Below, in pieces: positions 42,859-53,779 of a stretch of DNA of 64,000 bases (within the stretch, counting starts at the first letter, position 1; every line of letters starts with the position of its first letter). A program made the position numbers and the translations under genes. Location of the stretch: positions 478,839 through 542,838 of the forward strand of contig PDUO01000038.1 of the NCBI GenBank assembly GCA_003008705.1, written 5' to 3'. The DNA comes from Pezicula radicicola (Eukaryota; Ascomycota; Leotiomycetes; Helotiales; Dermateaceae). The notes beneath the pieces are model-generated. The model made no database searches, had not been told where the DNA came from, and worked only from the letters and a program-made list of their open reading frames with translations.

Positions 42859-44373
42859 ATGGCTACTCTATCTTCTAAAGACGATGCCTACGATGTATCA
42901 GACCCAACAGATTGGCTGCAAACGCCACTCGCTGCACTCGCCCCCATCGAAGCCGCATTACGCTGTCAAGTCTGCAAAGACTTCTTCACAACCCCAATGA
43001 TTACGTCCTGCACGCACACTTTTTGCTCTCTCTGTATACGGCGCGCGCTCAACGAAAACGGTAGATGTCCAGCTTGTCGGGTCGAAGATCAAGAGCTTAA
43101 GTTGAGGAAAGACGGAGCGCTAGAGGACGCCGTGGAAGCATTTAAGAAAGCTAGAAGAGGACTCTTGGATCATGCAAGGACACCGGTTGTGGATGTGGGA
43201 AGTGAGACTTCAAAACGTAAACTAGACGATTTGGCAGAGGAGGAGGGTGTGTATGCGAGAAAAAGAACGAGGTCTTCGAGTCGGAGAGCAGCTGGGTCCA
43301 CACAGGATACTATTGTAATTGATGAAGAGGAGGGGGATGGGGACTATGTACCTGGTATGTCTAGGAATGTGAATGGTTTGTGTATATGTCATTACTGACT
43401 CAAAGCGTGCACAGAAGGTGGCCTTGTGGCATGCCCGATCTGTGGAGGAAGGATGACCGAATTAGCAGTTAGTCAACACATCGATACATGCAATGGCACA
43501 CCCCCAACTTCAAATCGCGCCTCAAAGCAGTTGGCTACCCAGCACGGATCATCGCTGAGCAGGTCATCATCTAGCTCAGCTAAGAAACCTGAACGACTCC
43601 CGAAATTACAATACTCCATGTTTAGAGATCAGGCCTTAAGGAAGAAGTTGTCAGACCTTGGAATCCCAAATTTTGGAACAAGACAACTCATGGAAAAGAG
43701 ACATACAGAATGGGTTACTCTATGGAATGCCAATTGCGACTCGAAGTACCCGCGGACTAAGTCAGATCTAAAGAGAGATTTGAATACGTGGGAACGAACC
43801 CAAGGAGCACCACCTCCGTCGAACCACGGGATACCTCCGGCGAGTCAAATCACGAGCAAAGACTTCGATAGAGCTGCATGGTCTACCACTCAAGATGACT
43901 CATTTAAGCAGTTAATAGCGAATGCGAGGAAGAAACCTCCGGTTGGTGTGGCTAAATCCAGTTCTCATGGCCACCCTCCTTCCCAAGCCACCGTCGATGC
44001 CAATGGTTCTTTACTTTCCCCGGCTCCGCGTAACAGTTACCTTCCGCCCATCACAGGTCTTCCTCCTGCAGAGCTAGATGTAGAAAGCAGCTCTTCTGAA
44101 GACTCAGATGAGGAGATATCAACGAACGCTTTTATTAACCAGATTCAAAAAGATGACCCTAGACTAAGAGCTAGCCTAGGCCCGGAGACCTCAGCAATCT
44201 CACCCGGCGCTGAGGATAATTCGCATCAACACTTAAATGGATACCCACGGCAAATACCCAATGGGAACGGTGCTACGGATATATCACAGTACCAAAGTCC
44301 TTACATACAGGTGGACAGAACGAATCCAGTGATTGACTCGGATTTAGCTACTATTAGACCTTTACAACCATAG
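42859..44373 (+). CDS. RAD18: Postreplication-repair E3 ubiquitin ligase Rad18
   Basis: Exons 42859-43354 and 43415-44373 give 484 residues. A RING finger (CQVCKDFF...CTHTFCSLCIRRAL...CPAC) lies at about 36-74, a UBZ4-type zinc finger (CPICGGRMTELAVSQHIDTC) at about 172-191, and a SAP-like motif (SMFRDQALRKKLSDLGIPNFGTRQLMEKRH) at about 240-275, the Rad18 domain order. The tail is Ser/Pro-rich. With Rad6 it monoubiquitinates PCNA at stalled forks to start translesion synthesis. The intron (43355-43414) interrupts just before the zinc finger. It is divergent with the Pol delta subunit gene, another PCNA partner, and converges with CHM7, 93 bp between stops. Confidence 0.95.
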
Positions 44374-44466
44374 CCTTGCCAGACCAAAATAAATAAGACA
44401 TAACTCCTATCCTGGTACATGTCCCTAAACTCCAGCTATGCTATCATAATCGATGCAGAGGTTACT

Positions 44467-46020
44467 CTAAGCAAGGACTTGTTCTGGCTTCTCCTTATCG
44501 TCTAATGATAATTCGTTTAGTACATCTGTGATTTCGCTGTCGTTGATTTCCTTGTTCGTACCTGATTCCTCTCCTGCTTTCTTCTCTTCAGCTGCTACCA
44601 CTCTAGACTCTGCTTCTTCTCGGTCCGCCTTCTCCTTTGCAGCTTGCCGTTCAACTTCTTCCAAAGCATCCAGTCTCTTCCTCGTCTCCGAAGCTTCCAA
44701 TCTCTCCCTTTCTTCTCTTTGCTTCCGCTCCTGCTCTTCTCTCTTTTCTCTCTCCTCCCGCTCTTGCTCCTCTTTCTTCTCCCTATCCTCACGCTCCATA
44801 GCCTCCAGCTCGTCATCGACCTCGGTCTCATCCACAGCTCCCTGACCAACCTCAGCAATAACATTCCCAACTTCATCAACCTGGCTCATTTGCTCTCGCA
44901 ATTGAATTACCACGTCATCCACTCTATCCACGCCACCAACTTCGGCGTTGAGGCCTGAAAGTACACGTGTGCTGCCTTCCATAACTCTGACTAACTCCAC
45001 CTGATCTGCTGCTTGCTCGATCTTGGCAAACACTTCTTCAAGTTGTCCAAGAGTCGCTGCTCGCTTTGATAGAGTTGTCTCGGCTAGCTTCTTGGATCGA
45101 AGTGCTGCGAGTGCTGAGACCCGATTCTTGCGGGCTACTGCGTCTCGAGAGACTGTAGCTAATTCGTCAATTCTTTTACTAAGGACACCCATCTGAATCT
45201 CAAGGTCTGCAATAAGCGTCTTCAAGGATGCTATTATGGCATCCTCTGGCGTAACGCTGGTAGCTGTCGCTTCTCCTCGTGCTTTGATCTTGACTGTCTC
45301 CTTGTCGTAGCTTAGCAGCCCTTTTTCACGAGCAAGAAACTTAAGTAATATCTCAGTATCGGCCTGTGAGAGTTCCTTCGTTCCGAGCACGTTGGCGAAA
45401 GTCTTATTAAACTCCGCCTTTGAGTAGATCCTGTCAACTCTAGATGTTTGCTCACTGATCCGATTGCTGAACCTCTTCGAAGCTTCTTCCACATTCGCAA
45501 GTACGACCAGCTTTCCAACAGGTAACTTATCCTCTCCACTTGTACTGCCAGTTACTCCCAGCTGCCTCAATCCCCACGACAGTATTTGCCGCGGCCTTAT
45601 AGACCACGGTTTATTATATATGCTCTCCTTCGCGACCATAAACTCATTCAGAGCCATCATTTCATTTTTCGCAACCGCTTCTCTTATGACCGTCCCTAAC
45701 GCAAGAGGCCGTCCCCATTCCTTTGTCTCGAGGGCACGTAGTAACTCTTCGTCCAATTTCAACACCAAGAGGTCGGGCGTTGACCCATGGCTGGGAATAT
45801 GTCCTGCGCGAGTAGCATCAGCTAATCCTTTCCGCCACGCCTCGACGTTCGCCTCGTATCCATCTGGATTTATTTCGCGGAGTTGGCGGAAGTCTGAATA
45901 GAGTGCAGCGAGTCTTGCCCTGGGTTGATACGTCAGAAGGTGTCAGAGTTTAATGGAAGGGGAGACTCACCGGCGAAATTGCTCTTCATTATTAAGCAAG
46001 AAGTTTAAGAGCTCACTCAT
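44467..46020 (-). CDS. ESCRT-III-related protein Chm7/CHMP7 (SNF7 family)
   Basis: Exons 45971-46020 and 44467-45919 (minus strand) give 500 residues. Exon 1 encodes MSELLNFLLNNEEQFRR and the join continues ARLAALYSDFRQLREINPDGY. The N-terminal half is the winged-helix region typical of CHMP7, and the C-terminal half is an SNF7 domain (about 240-380: DAIIASLKTLIADLEIQMGVLSKRIDELA, then RSKKLAETTLSKR). A long Glu/Arg/Lys coiled coil and a short end, ITDVLNELSLDDKE, which resembles a MIM-type Vps4-binding helix, follow. Chm7 acts at the nuclear envelope in pore surveillance and membrane sealing with Heh1/LEM proteins. The charged coiled coil is longer than I would expect. Intact. Confidence 0.88.
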
Positions 46021-46625
46021 GGTGAGCGTGCGATAGTACGATGGAACATTCAAAGATAAAGGAGCAGTTGGTTGTTGTTTTTATTGACGTGACCAGGGAG
46101 CATTGTTATCGAAGAGCTTGGCGGACGTGCTTATCGCAGCATGTGGCAACTCCAAACTGCCCCCCTATTACAGTAGTACCCGCTTGCAAGTTGTAGTAAA
46201 TTAGTAAACGAGTCAAGGCTTTATCCCTTTTCTTCTTCTATCTAAACAGACGTCTCTCGTATCGTTTAGGCAGTTAGAAGGAGAATAGAAGAAGAGATAG
46301 ACGAAGAAAAAGAAGAAAAGGAAGAAAACGATAAAGTTCTTAGACAACTCTCTTCATGACCCATGGCATGCGAAATACACTAAAAAGCACTTCTCGGAAG
46401 TGCAGCTTTCTAGCCATATTCTATTGTTCTTAAAACACCTCTTCATTCTTCTACGTGTATTGAACGTCAAGGATTCTTGTCCGAGACCCTCGAGGACCCT
46501 ATGCATCTAAAACTCCAGACTCCTTCCCAATGCTTCCTCCAGTTCCTGTAGGCGCTCAAAAATTATATTCAAAGATCACTGAAATCCTAATTAGCTTAAG
46601 TAAAGCTACCGTTCCATAAGCTCGA
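46021..46625. other. Intergenic, purine/pyrimidine-rich inverted repeat
   Basis: Region between CHM7 (start side) and TRS85 (stop side). CTTTATCCCTTTTCTTCTTC from about 46219 and an AGAAGAAAAGGAAG...GATAAAG stretch ending at 46336 are imperfect inverses about 90 bp apart. The second half is almost pure purine (46266-46330). This could fold as a long hairpin or be a simple-sequence coincidence. No gene seen. Confidence 0.45.
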
Positions 46626-48950
46626 CTACTCGAATTGAAGGTCCGTACTCGACTTGGGGCCGCCATCCATCATCGTCCCTTGTAGAGGCGCCGTTTCAAT
46701 ACTCGAGAGCGGTGGTGCTGCTGCCCCCATAAGGCTGCGTCGATGGCTGCGCACATTAAGAGTCTCACTCTCCTCGTCCATCGACGACTCCATCTCCTCA
46801 GTTTGAGCTGATTCTTCTTGCGAATCAAGACCCTCGGAGGACTGTAACTCTCGTCGTAGTGATTGTAGGAATTCGCTAGCTGCTGAAAACTGCATCACAC
46901 TATCTGTATGTGATAGTAAAGATGATTTCCGATCAGCCTCTGCTAGGCGCTGTCTCGCCTGTTGATATTTCCCAAGCCGCAGCCATGCCTCAGCTGCTAG
47001 AATACTCCATAGAGCAGACTTACGAGTCCTAGCACCCCACAAGCCTGATCCAGCCCCTTTCTTAGAAGCATAGCATACAGCAACACGTTCTTTGATCAAG
47101 GCTTCACCGACCGAGCCCACAACCTTGTATTCCAAAAGGCGTGCACCCCATCTAGCAGCATCAGCCGTAGCTGATCCGTCACGCAGCCTAAGAAGCTCCA
47201 TACCCAAAGCCAAACTCCGTAGAGCGCCGTACGAGGTCCCGCACCGGGTAATATATGAGTATGAGGCAGTCTCGAGCATTTGATCTACAGTCTCAGTTCT
47301 TGTTTTCGAGCTCATAGCTTGCTGGATGAGTAGTGTGCTAATAGCAGCCATTTCGTTTGCCGCAGCATGATACTTCCAGGCCTTGTCATTATTAAAATCT
47401 GAGCGAAGTAAGTCATAAGTTGACTGGGCCAATTTAAAATCTCGAAGCATAAAAGCATAGTCGGCTAACTTTCGCATCAACGCTTCTGGAGCGTCTGGTC
47501 GATAGAACCCTTGGACGGCATCATAGTTGCTATAGGATCCACCAGCAGTTCCTGGGCCAGAAGCAGGGGATGAGGAACGAGAACTGCCTCCAAAGCTAGT
47601 CCATTTCTTCGATAAACTTATGAACCGCCCACTGATACCACGCCGCCGCGATGCAACTTGGTCATTCCACGTAGACACACACCTTTCCATCGATGGCACA
47701 ACAGATTGGGTGACCATCTCACGGATGAATGTTCTTATTGCAGTCGTGTCTGATTCATATATGCATGGAAGCGAGTCCTCAACATCTTCCTGGTCCTCTC
47801 GTGCTTCAATGTCCGCTAACTCCTCTGAGGCTGCGACCCACTGACAGCGAGGCAGTTGTATGCTATCATCGTCCGTTGCCACACATTGACTGCTCCGAAG
47901 CCTCAGGAGATGACAATGGAGACCAAAGTGGCGCTTCATCTGATCAAACAATTGTATCGATTTTGTGATATCATCTCGTTCTTCATCATGAACAAGCACA
48001 TAGTATCTAAGATATTCATTGTTCACCCATAGTGGTAAACGTTTCTCCCCATGACTTGACTCGTCGTAAAGTCTGCGTAATGCTGTGATAGGCTCCTTAT
48101 TCCTTGAACTGATAGCAATAATGCAGGCAACGGGGTGTGAAAAGGTTTCATGGGGAGCCAGTGGGATTCCAGACAGAAGTCGTCGTAAGTAGAGGGTATA
48201 AAATGCAGAAGGTGCCTGGGTTCCTTGCAAGGGATCCTCTTTGCGAGTTAAATAGTCCCCCAGCAGCGTGCCTGGAAAGCCCTCAGAGTAGTTAAGGTGC
48301 CTGTCAACCAATTTCTCAATTTCGTTAATGTCACCACCAGTTCTTTGTAAACGGGGGTTGGTGTAGCCCTTCTCCGATATACCGTTCGATGGCACCTTTT
48401 CATCGCCACTTTTCCGTGAGCCGGGTGCGTCTTCCCGAACCTCCAAACCGTCGCCCAATTCTACAAATCGCACGGAGAAATCATCCCATGTTCGGCCCGC
48501 ACCTATGCTGTCTCGAACAGTGACCTTTCCTTGAATACGCTCGCCAAATGGACGTAATAACTCCCACAGACCCCCGTCAAACCCCTTGTCCTTCACAAGC
48601 TCCTTGGTGTCACTTGAGGTGTATACAGCGATATGTGGTACATAGGCCTGCGATATCAGATTCCGCGCATCTGCTGGTTCTTCGTTAGGAAGGATACCTT
48701 CGGTTGGCGAACCCGCAAAAACAGATCCCGACTGTATTCTAGCCGGCGTGGAAGTGCCATTCGGGGACATGGACCTCGGACTTGCGGTTGCAGCAAAGAG
48801 CGATGAGACGGATGCATTGGACGTGCGGTATGGTAGGCTAGATAGAGAGGAGGCTGGCGAACGAGGCTCCATAGGAATTCTCGTCTTCGACAGCCTCAAT
48901 GAAGAGGATGGCTCGACGGGAGAGGCATGGTTGGAAGTCATGAAGACCAA
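46626..48950 (-). CDS. TRS85: TRAPP complex subunit Trs85 (TRAPPC8, TRAPPIII)
   Basis: Intron-free, 774 residues from the first ATG; a second in-frame ATG three codons on may be the real start. After a Ser/Pro-rich leader comes AYVPHIAVYTSSDTKELVKDKGF, typical of the family start. Later motifs include WDDFSVRFVELGD, ASSRNKEPITALRRLYDE, LPLWVNNEYLRYYVLVHDE and the TPR-like helical core YAFMLRDFKLAQSTYDLLRSDF. Trs85 is the defining subunit of TRAPPIII, a Rab GEF (Ypt1) for autophagy and Golgi traffic. The C-terminus is acidic and disordered. Length is within the fungal range. It is divergent from the CCA1 gene with about 685 bp between starts. Confidence 0.9.
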   Translation of the reverse strand: MVFMTSNHASPVEPSSSLRLSKTRIPMEPRSPASSLSSLPYRTSNASVSSLFAATASPRSMSPNGTSTPARIQSGSVFAGSPTEGILPNEEPADARNLISQAYVPHIAVYTSSDTKELVKDKGFDGGLWELLRPFGERIQGKVTVRDSIGAGRTWDDFSVRFVELGDGLEVREDAPGSRKSGDEKVPSNGISEKGYTNPRLQRTGGDINEIEKLVDRHLNYSEGFPGTLLGDYLTRKEDPLQGTQAPSAFYTLYLRRLLSGIPLAPHETFSHPVACIIAISSRNKEPITALRRLYDESSHGEKRLPLWVNNEYLRYYVLVHDEERDDITKSIQLFDQMKRHFGLHCHLLRLRSSQCVATDDDSIQLPRCQWVAASEELADIEAREDQEDVEDSLPCIYESDTTAIRTFIREMVTQSVVPSMERCVSTWNDQVASRRRGISGRFISLSKKWTSFGGSSRSSSPASGPGTAGGSYSNYDAVQGFYRPDAPEALMRKLADYAFMLRDFKLAQSTYDLLRSDFNNDKAWKYHAAANEMAAISTLLIQQAMSSKTRTETVDQMLETASYSYITRCGTSYGALRSLALGMELLRLRDGSATADAARWGARLLEYKVVGSVGEALIKERVAVCYASKKGAGSGLWGARTRKSALWSILAAEAWLRLGKYQQARQRLAEADRKSSLLSHTDSVMQFSAASEFLQSLRRELQSSEGLDSQEESAQTEEMESSMDEESETLNVRSHRRSLMGAAAPPLSSIETAPLQGTMMDGGPKSSTDLQFE

Positions 48951-49635
48951 TGAGAGTTCGTGGCTCCGAAGGCGCTTCTGTGAGTTGTGGATCTATTCGC
49001 AGGTGGTCGGCATCCAAACACGCGCGAGGAAAGGTACGAATGGCTATTCCTCTGGAAATAATTATCAGTGGGGTACAAGATAGATAAGGTAGATTGCAAC
49101 GGGGTGCTCAAGGACAAGAGGCTTCAGAACACAGCATGCCGTAGCTTACCTGAGCAAGCAGATCTAAGTGAGAAAAAGTGGTAGCATGCAACAAGTAACG
49201 TGGGCATACATGGATGAAAGGGCAGGCAGGCACAACAAGTCAAGGATATTGGGGGGGTTCAGTATGGAAGGTGGGTGCCGTCGCTTTGGCGAAGCAGCTC
49301 ATTCATGCTTCACGATTCTTTGAAGAAGTTCCCTGCGGCGTCGTGGCCCAAGACGCAAGGCTGAGATCTAATGTCCCACGTGATCGGGAGCATTTCTCGA
49401 AAAATCAAAAAATAATAGTACCGTGGTGACGAGAGGAGAGAAATTGTTTCCACACAATGTGTCCTACTCCTTCAACAACGCTTCACCTGTGAAGTTGCTT
49501 GCAGACCGTTATTCTTTCCACCATGCATATTTAGGCTCTTAAATTACCTACCTCCTTCCCTATCATTCGGCCTACGTCAGAACCTAAGTTACCGACTATC
49601 AGTCTCATCATAGTCATGAATTCACTCGCAGCCTT
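48951..49635. other. Intergenic, divergent promoter of TRS85 and CCA1
   Basis: Shared upstream region of TRS85 and CCA1. Frames at 48748-49083 and 49214-49429 (plus strand) lack family features. A CACGTGATC word occurs near 49378. No repeats seen. Confidence 0.5.
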
Positions 49636-51459
49636 ATGACTCAAGTTTCCTTCGGCCATTTCACATCTCGTTCTTCTTCTGTTCTCTTCCAAATCCTAGG
49701 CATAAGCTGTCGTGGATATTCACTTTTCACTGCACGTGCGATCAAAACCACCGTGCCTTTGGTCACCAAACACCACATCCACAGATCAACATCAGAACCA
49801 AGATCTACAAACAGAATAATCATGCCGAGGACCACTACTATTCAGCTCAATGAGCGAGAAAGCAAACTCCGAGGTCTTCTTTTGGATGTCGCTCGCTACA
49901 TCGATGAATCAAAAGAAATCAAAGAGACGCTTGTCCTACGTTTTGCTGGTGGTTGGGTTCGTGACAAGCTCCTTGGAATCCCTAGCCATGACATCGACAC
50001 TGCCATCAACGCCATGACCGGCTACGCTTTCAGCCTCAAGATGAAAGAGTATCTTGAGAGCGAGGGGAACAGAAAGAAGCACTCCATTGAGGCTGGAGAC
50101 ATGGGAAATCTCCACAAGATTGCTTCAAATCCGGAAAAGTCAAAGCATCTTGAAACTGTTACCACCAAGATGTTCTCTCTGGACGTGGACTTTGTCAACC
50201 TGAGGAAAGAGACTTACTCTGAGGACAGTCGGAACCCTCAGATGGAATTTGGAACAGCGGAGGAGGATGCACTCCGTCGAGATGCCACCATTAATGCTCT
50301 TTTCTACAACATTCATACCGGCATGGTTGAAGACTTTACAAGTGGCCTCCCAGACATGGACTGCAAGCTCATCAGGACGCCTCTTGAGCCTCGCCAGACT
50401 TTTATGGATGACCCACTCCGCGTTCTGAGACTGCTTCGATTTGCTAGTCGATTAGAATTTAAAATTGATTCAGCATCCGAAGCTTGCATGAGCGACCCGG
50501 CTGTTATGGATGCTTTGAAGCTTAAGATTAGCAGGGAAAGAGTGGGGATTGAGGTAGAAAAAATGCTGAAAGGTAAGAAGAGTGGATAACGCGAACCATT
50601 CTTCTCTCTTTACATGTCTTTCAGTAAAGAAGTGTACTAAAATTACGCAGGTCGTGATCCAAGAGGCGCTCTAAACCTTTTCGACCGCTTAGGACTCTAC
50701 TCAACAATTTTCACGGATCCCACGATCAAGGATATTGCTGTACCGACTACTACAAACTGGAATGCGGCATACAACTGCCTTAATGAGCTCAAGGCCAACG
50801 AGACTCCAGGATCTATCTACCAATCATTAGTTCGCTCAGAAGATGCAAAGTACCTATGCTGGATACTTGCGGCACTTACCCCATGGGCCCAAGTACCAGG
50901 AGAGGTCCCTATCAAGAAGGGTGGCAGGGTTACTTTTCCTTACGGTACAATGGTTGCCAGAGAAGGCATCAAACTCAGCAGCAAAATATCCGACATCGTG
51001 ACAGGAGCTCTCCGAAACTTCCCTCAAATCACGGACCTCAAGAATAAAATAAAGGCTCAGGACCCTTCTATCCACGAGAGAGATACCATCGGCATGCGAA
51101 TCCGCAAGTGGGACTCCCAGGGTGGAAACTGGCGCCTTCAAGTCCTATTTGCTCTCCTTGTAGAAGCTTTAGAAGTCACGGATCGGGCCGGCTATGTGAC
51201 TCTGTTCTCGGAATGGCAGCTTTTTATTGATCATCTGGTTGAACGTCTAGACGTCATGGACGCCCCTTCATTCAAGCCTCTTATTGATGGAACGCGGTTG
51301 GTAAAGGAGCTAGGGGTGAAGAAAGGAGGACCGTGGATGACGCCTTCTCTGGAGGCCTTTATGGCGTGGCAGTTGCGAAATCCAGGAGTCACTGATCCGA
51401 CTAGAGGAATTGAGGAAGTTAGAGGGAGGAGAGAGGAGTTAAAGATACCCAATCAGTAG
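49636..51459 (+). CDS. CCA1: CCA-adding tRNA nucleotidyltransferase, with a likely mitochondrial leader
   Basis: Exons 49636-50572 and 50651-51459 give 581 residues from the first ATG. The class II nucleotidyltransferase core has RFAGGWVRDKLLG and HDIDTAI (catalytic Asp pair, about 110-125), FVNLRKETY, EEDALRRDATINALFYN (motif B) and DDPLRVLRLLRFASRL. It adds CCA to tRNA 3' ends. The first 62 residues are Ser/Thr/Arg-rich and nearly free of acidic residues, as in a mitochondrial targeting leader. A second in-frame ATG at 49822 (MPRTTTIQLNERES) would yield a cytosolic/nuclear form. Yeast CCA1 uses alternative starts for exactly this. It converges with TTI2, 92 bp between stops. Intact. Confidence 0.95.
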
Positions 51460-51551
51460 AAATCTTCGCTCTACTTGCATAGAAATTAAGTCTTGTCTTA
51501 AAGCCAGGCTGCTTTGCTAACAAAAGCTGGTGACTTGATATGATTACATCT

Positions 51552-53268
51552 CTACCCAAAAACCTTACGCAACTCAGGATCCGCCTCAAACAGCGGCTTC
51601 AACATTTCCTCTCTCGATATATCCCCAGCCTCACCAACTGCCATAAAAACCCGTCCCGTTCTCAGCAACTCCTCCTTCACGGCAACCAAGATATCCTTGT
51701 TCTCAGCAACTGTTTGTGAGGCTACTTCATCATTCACTACGCCCCAACAAAGAGCTAAAGCCTCAATGATTTGCAAGTAATGGATTGGCTGCGAGATTCT
51801 TGGCCAGCAATTTACTATCGTCACTTTCAAAGCCTTCACTGTAGAAAGTAGGAGTGCTGGCTGGGAGGCTCCAAATGGATCCTTTAGAATAGTAGATAGC
51901 ATCGGAATCGTATCCTAAATCATAATTGGTTATTTCTCGGCAGACAATTATGCCAGAGGCAAAGATATACCTTCAGATGCTTCACACCATAAACCCCCAT
52001 CCTACCAACCATCCTCTCCAGCTGCTCAACCAAAATCCTAACAATTTGCGGATGTTCTTTCGCACTACTATAACCATGTAAAATACCATGTCTCATAATC
52101 CGCTCAAAAGATCTCATCCTCTCTACTATTTCCCCATCCCCTGGAAACCGAGCGTCCACCAATATATGCAAGGAATCATAAGCCGGTTCTAACAACATGA
52201 CAGATTCGTCAACGGGTGTGAGGTTAGGAAGATATAACAATATCGGCATCACAGCATCTTCAAATACCTCGCCCAACCCCGTCTGCTTCAATAGCTTCGC
52301 AGGGAACTTCTTCAAGAATGAAGCGAGGATTTCGAGACCGCGGACTCTGATTTCCGTTTTTGGGTCGTCGAGGAGTGTTAAAATTGGTGGGATGAATAGA
52401 TGCCAGGATTCTGCGATTGTATCATCCTACAATGAGGCTTGTTTAGCACTTGTAAAATGGATTGAGGGTAGAATTGGTGGTACTGACACTTGAATGTAAA
52501 ACAATCCATTGAAATACCGTAACTGCATAAACATCCCTGAACTTCCACGGTTTATTCGCTGGATCTAGATCAGCTGTATCATACCGCTTCTGTGGTGCAT
52601 TGGTGGTGAGCATTGCTTTCCGTCCGGTCGGTGTGATAGCAGTTGGTTTTGATTTCGAGAAGAGCAGACGTATGAAGCCTTGCAATAAAAAATTTATTAA
52701 AAATCCCGAGTCTCTGGTCTGGTTTGAGTATCTATCTAAGAGCTGCTCCGCTTGCTGTTGAGATGAGCTCGTTGTCCATGGATCACGTGAGTCTGTGAAA
52801 GCTAGGAGACTGAGTAGAAGCTGTTGGGTTGGTTCTATTGCTGGAAATATCTCCGATGATAAGAGTGAGTTTATTACTTCCAGTCCTCGCTCCGATAGTA
52901 TACTGGTTTGTTGTCTTGCGATTTGCCTGTCGGCACTGGAATTGCCTGTATGGTGGAATTAAAATATGTAGAAGCAGAAAGAAGTCGAAGGCAGACTTAC
53001 TTTCTGGCGCTTCATCATTCGCAACGAGGCTTCCATCTGGCAAAATGACTTTTGAAAGCCACTGTAACACCTTGCTTGCGTTCTCCACATCACCTTCGCC
53101 TGCTCTTTCTGGGTGCTCTAGGCAGCTGGCTATGGCAAGGACCCTTTCAAGCTCTTCCTATATGGCCTTGTTGGTAATAGTGTTCACGTTATGGGAATAC
53201 ATACTTACATCTTTTGTGAGCGCTTGACTGTCTTCAGTAAACTCGTTGACATGAACCTTTGAAAACAT
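51552..53268 (-). CDS. Tel2-interacting protein 2 (Tti2-like), TTT complex
   Basis: Five exons on the minus strand: 53209-53268, 53001-53157, 52488-52945, 51971-52426 and 51552-51914, giving 497 residues. All phases join. The protein is an all-helical HEAT-like repeat protein. Its latter half carries the Tti2-type wording LFIPPILTLLDDPKTEIRVRGLEIL, ERMVGRMGVYGVKHLKDTIPMLSTIL and ALKVTIVNCWPRI, and it ends near FEADPELRKVFG. Tti2 with Tel2 and Tti1 stabilises PIKK kinases (Tor, Mec1/ATR, Tel1/ATM) together with Hsp90. Because the family is poorly conserved, the assignment rests on the C-terminal half. Exon 1 is 60 bp and would be easy to miss. Confidence 0.8.
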
Positions 53269-53779
53269 GTTGTTGAAGTGGTAATGTTGGTGATGAAATA
53301 AATAGGTTATATTTTTCTGAGGTTTCGCCGTCTCGCTAACAAATAAGGTAGAAGAATAAAAGCGGCGTGTCTTATTAAAGAAAGTATGAATTAGGGTTGA
53401 GTCTCAGTAAGCTATTTAAATTGAGCTATTCAAATTATCCCTTACAAAACACTTAAGCCCTACCTATGCGCCCCTGGGCACTGGCCAAGCGAACCCCCCT
53501 TTTCTACTACGGATTTTGAAACCTACTAGACCTTTATCTACAGTACCTCCATTTCCCAGGGCCATTGTGTCAATCTTACAATATCTATCACTCGAGGAAA
53601 TCAAGCTTTTCTATGGTAAGAAGTAAAGAGATTTTTTTTCAATCTTGCAACAGGAATTAAAATTTCGACGCTACCAAATATACAGGGATGGGTATCTTTA
53701 TGCTTTATCCGTAGAACACAATTGCTAAAACGCCTACCATGCACCCAATAACTCATAACAATATAAAGCGTCCCGTGCC
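53269..53779. other. Intergenic region
   Basis: Upstream of TTI2 and downstream of FIG4. It contains a short T run near 53632 and no open frame of note. Nothing recognised. Confidence 0.5.
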
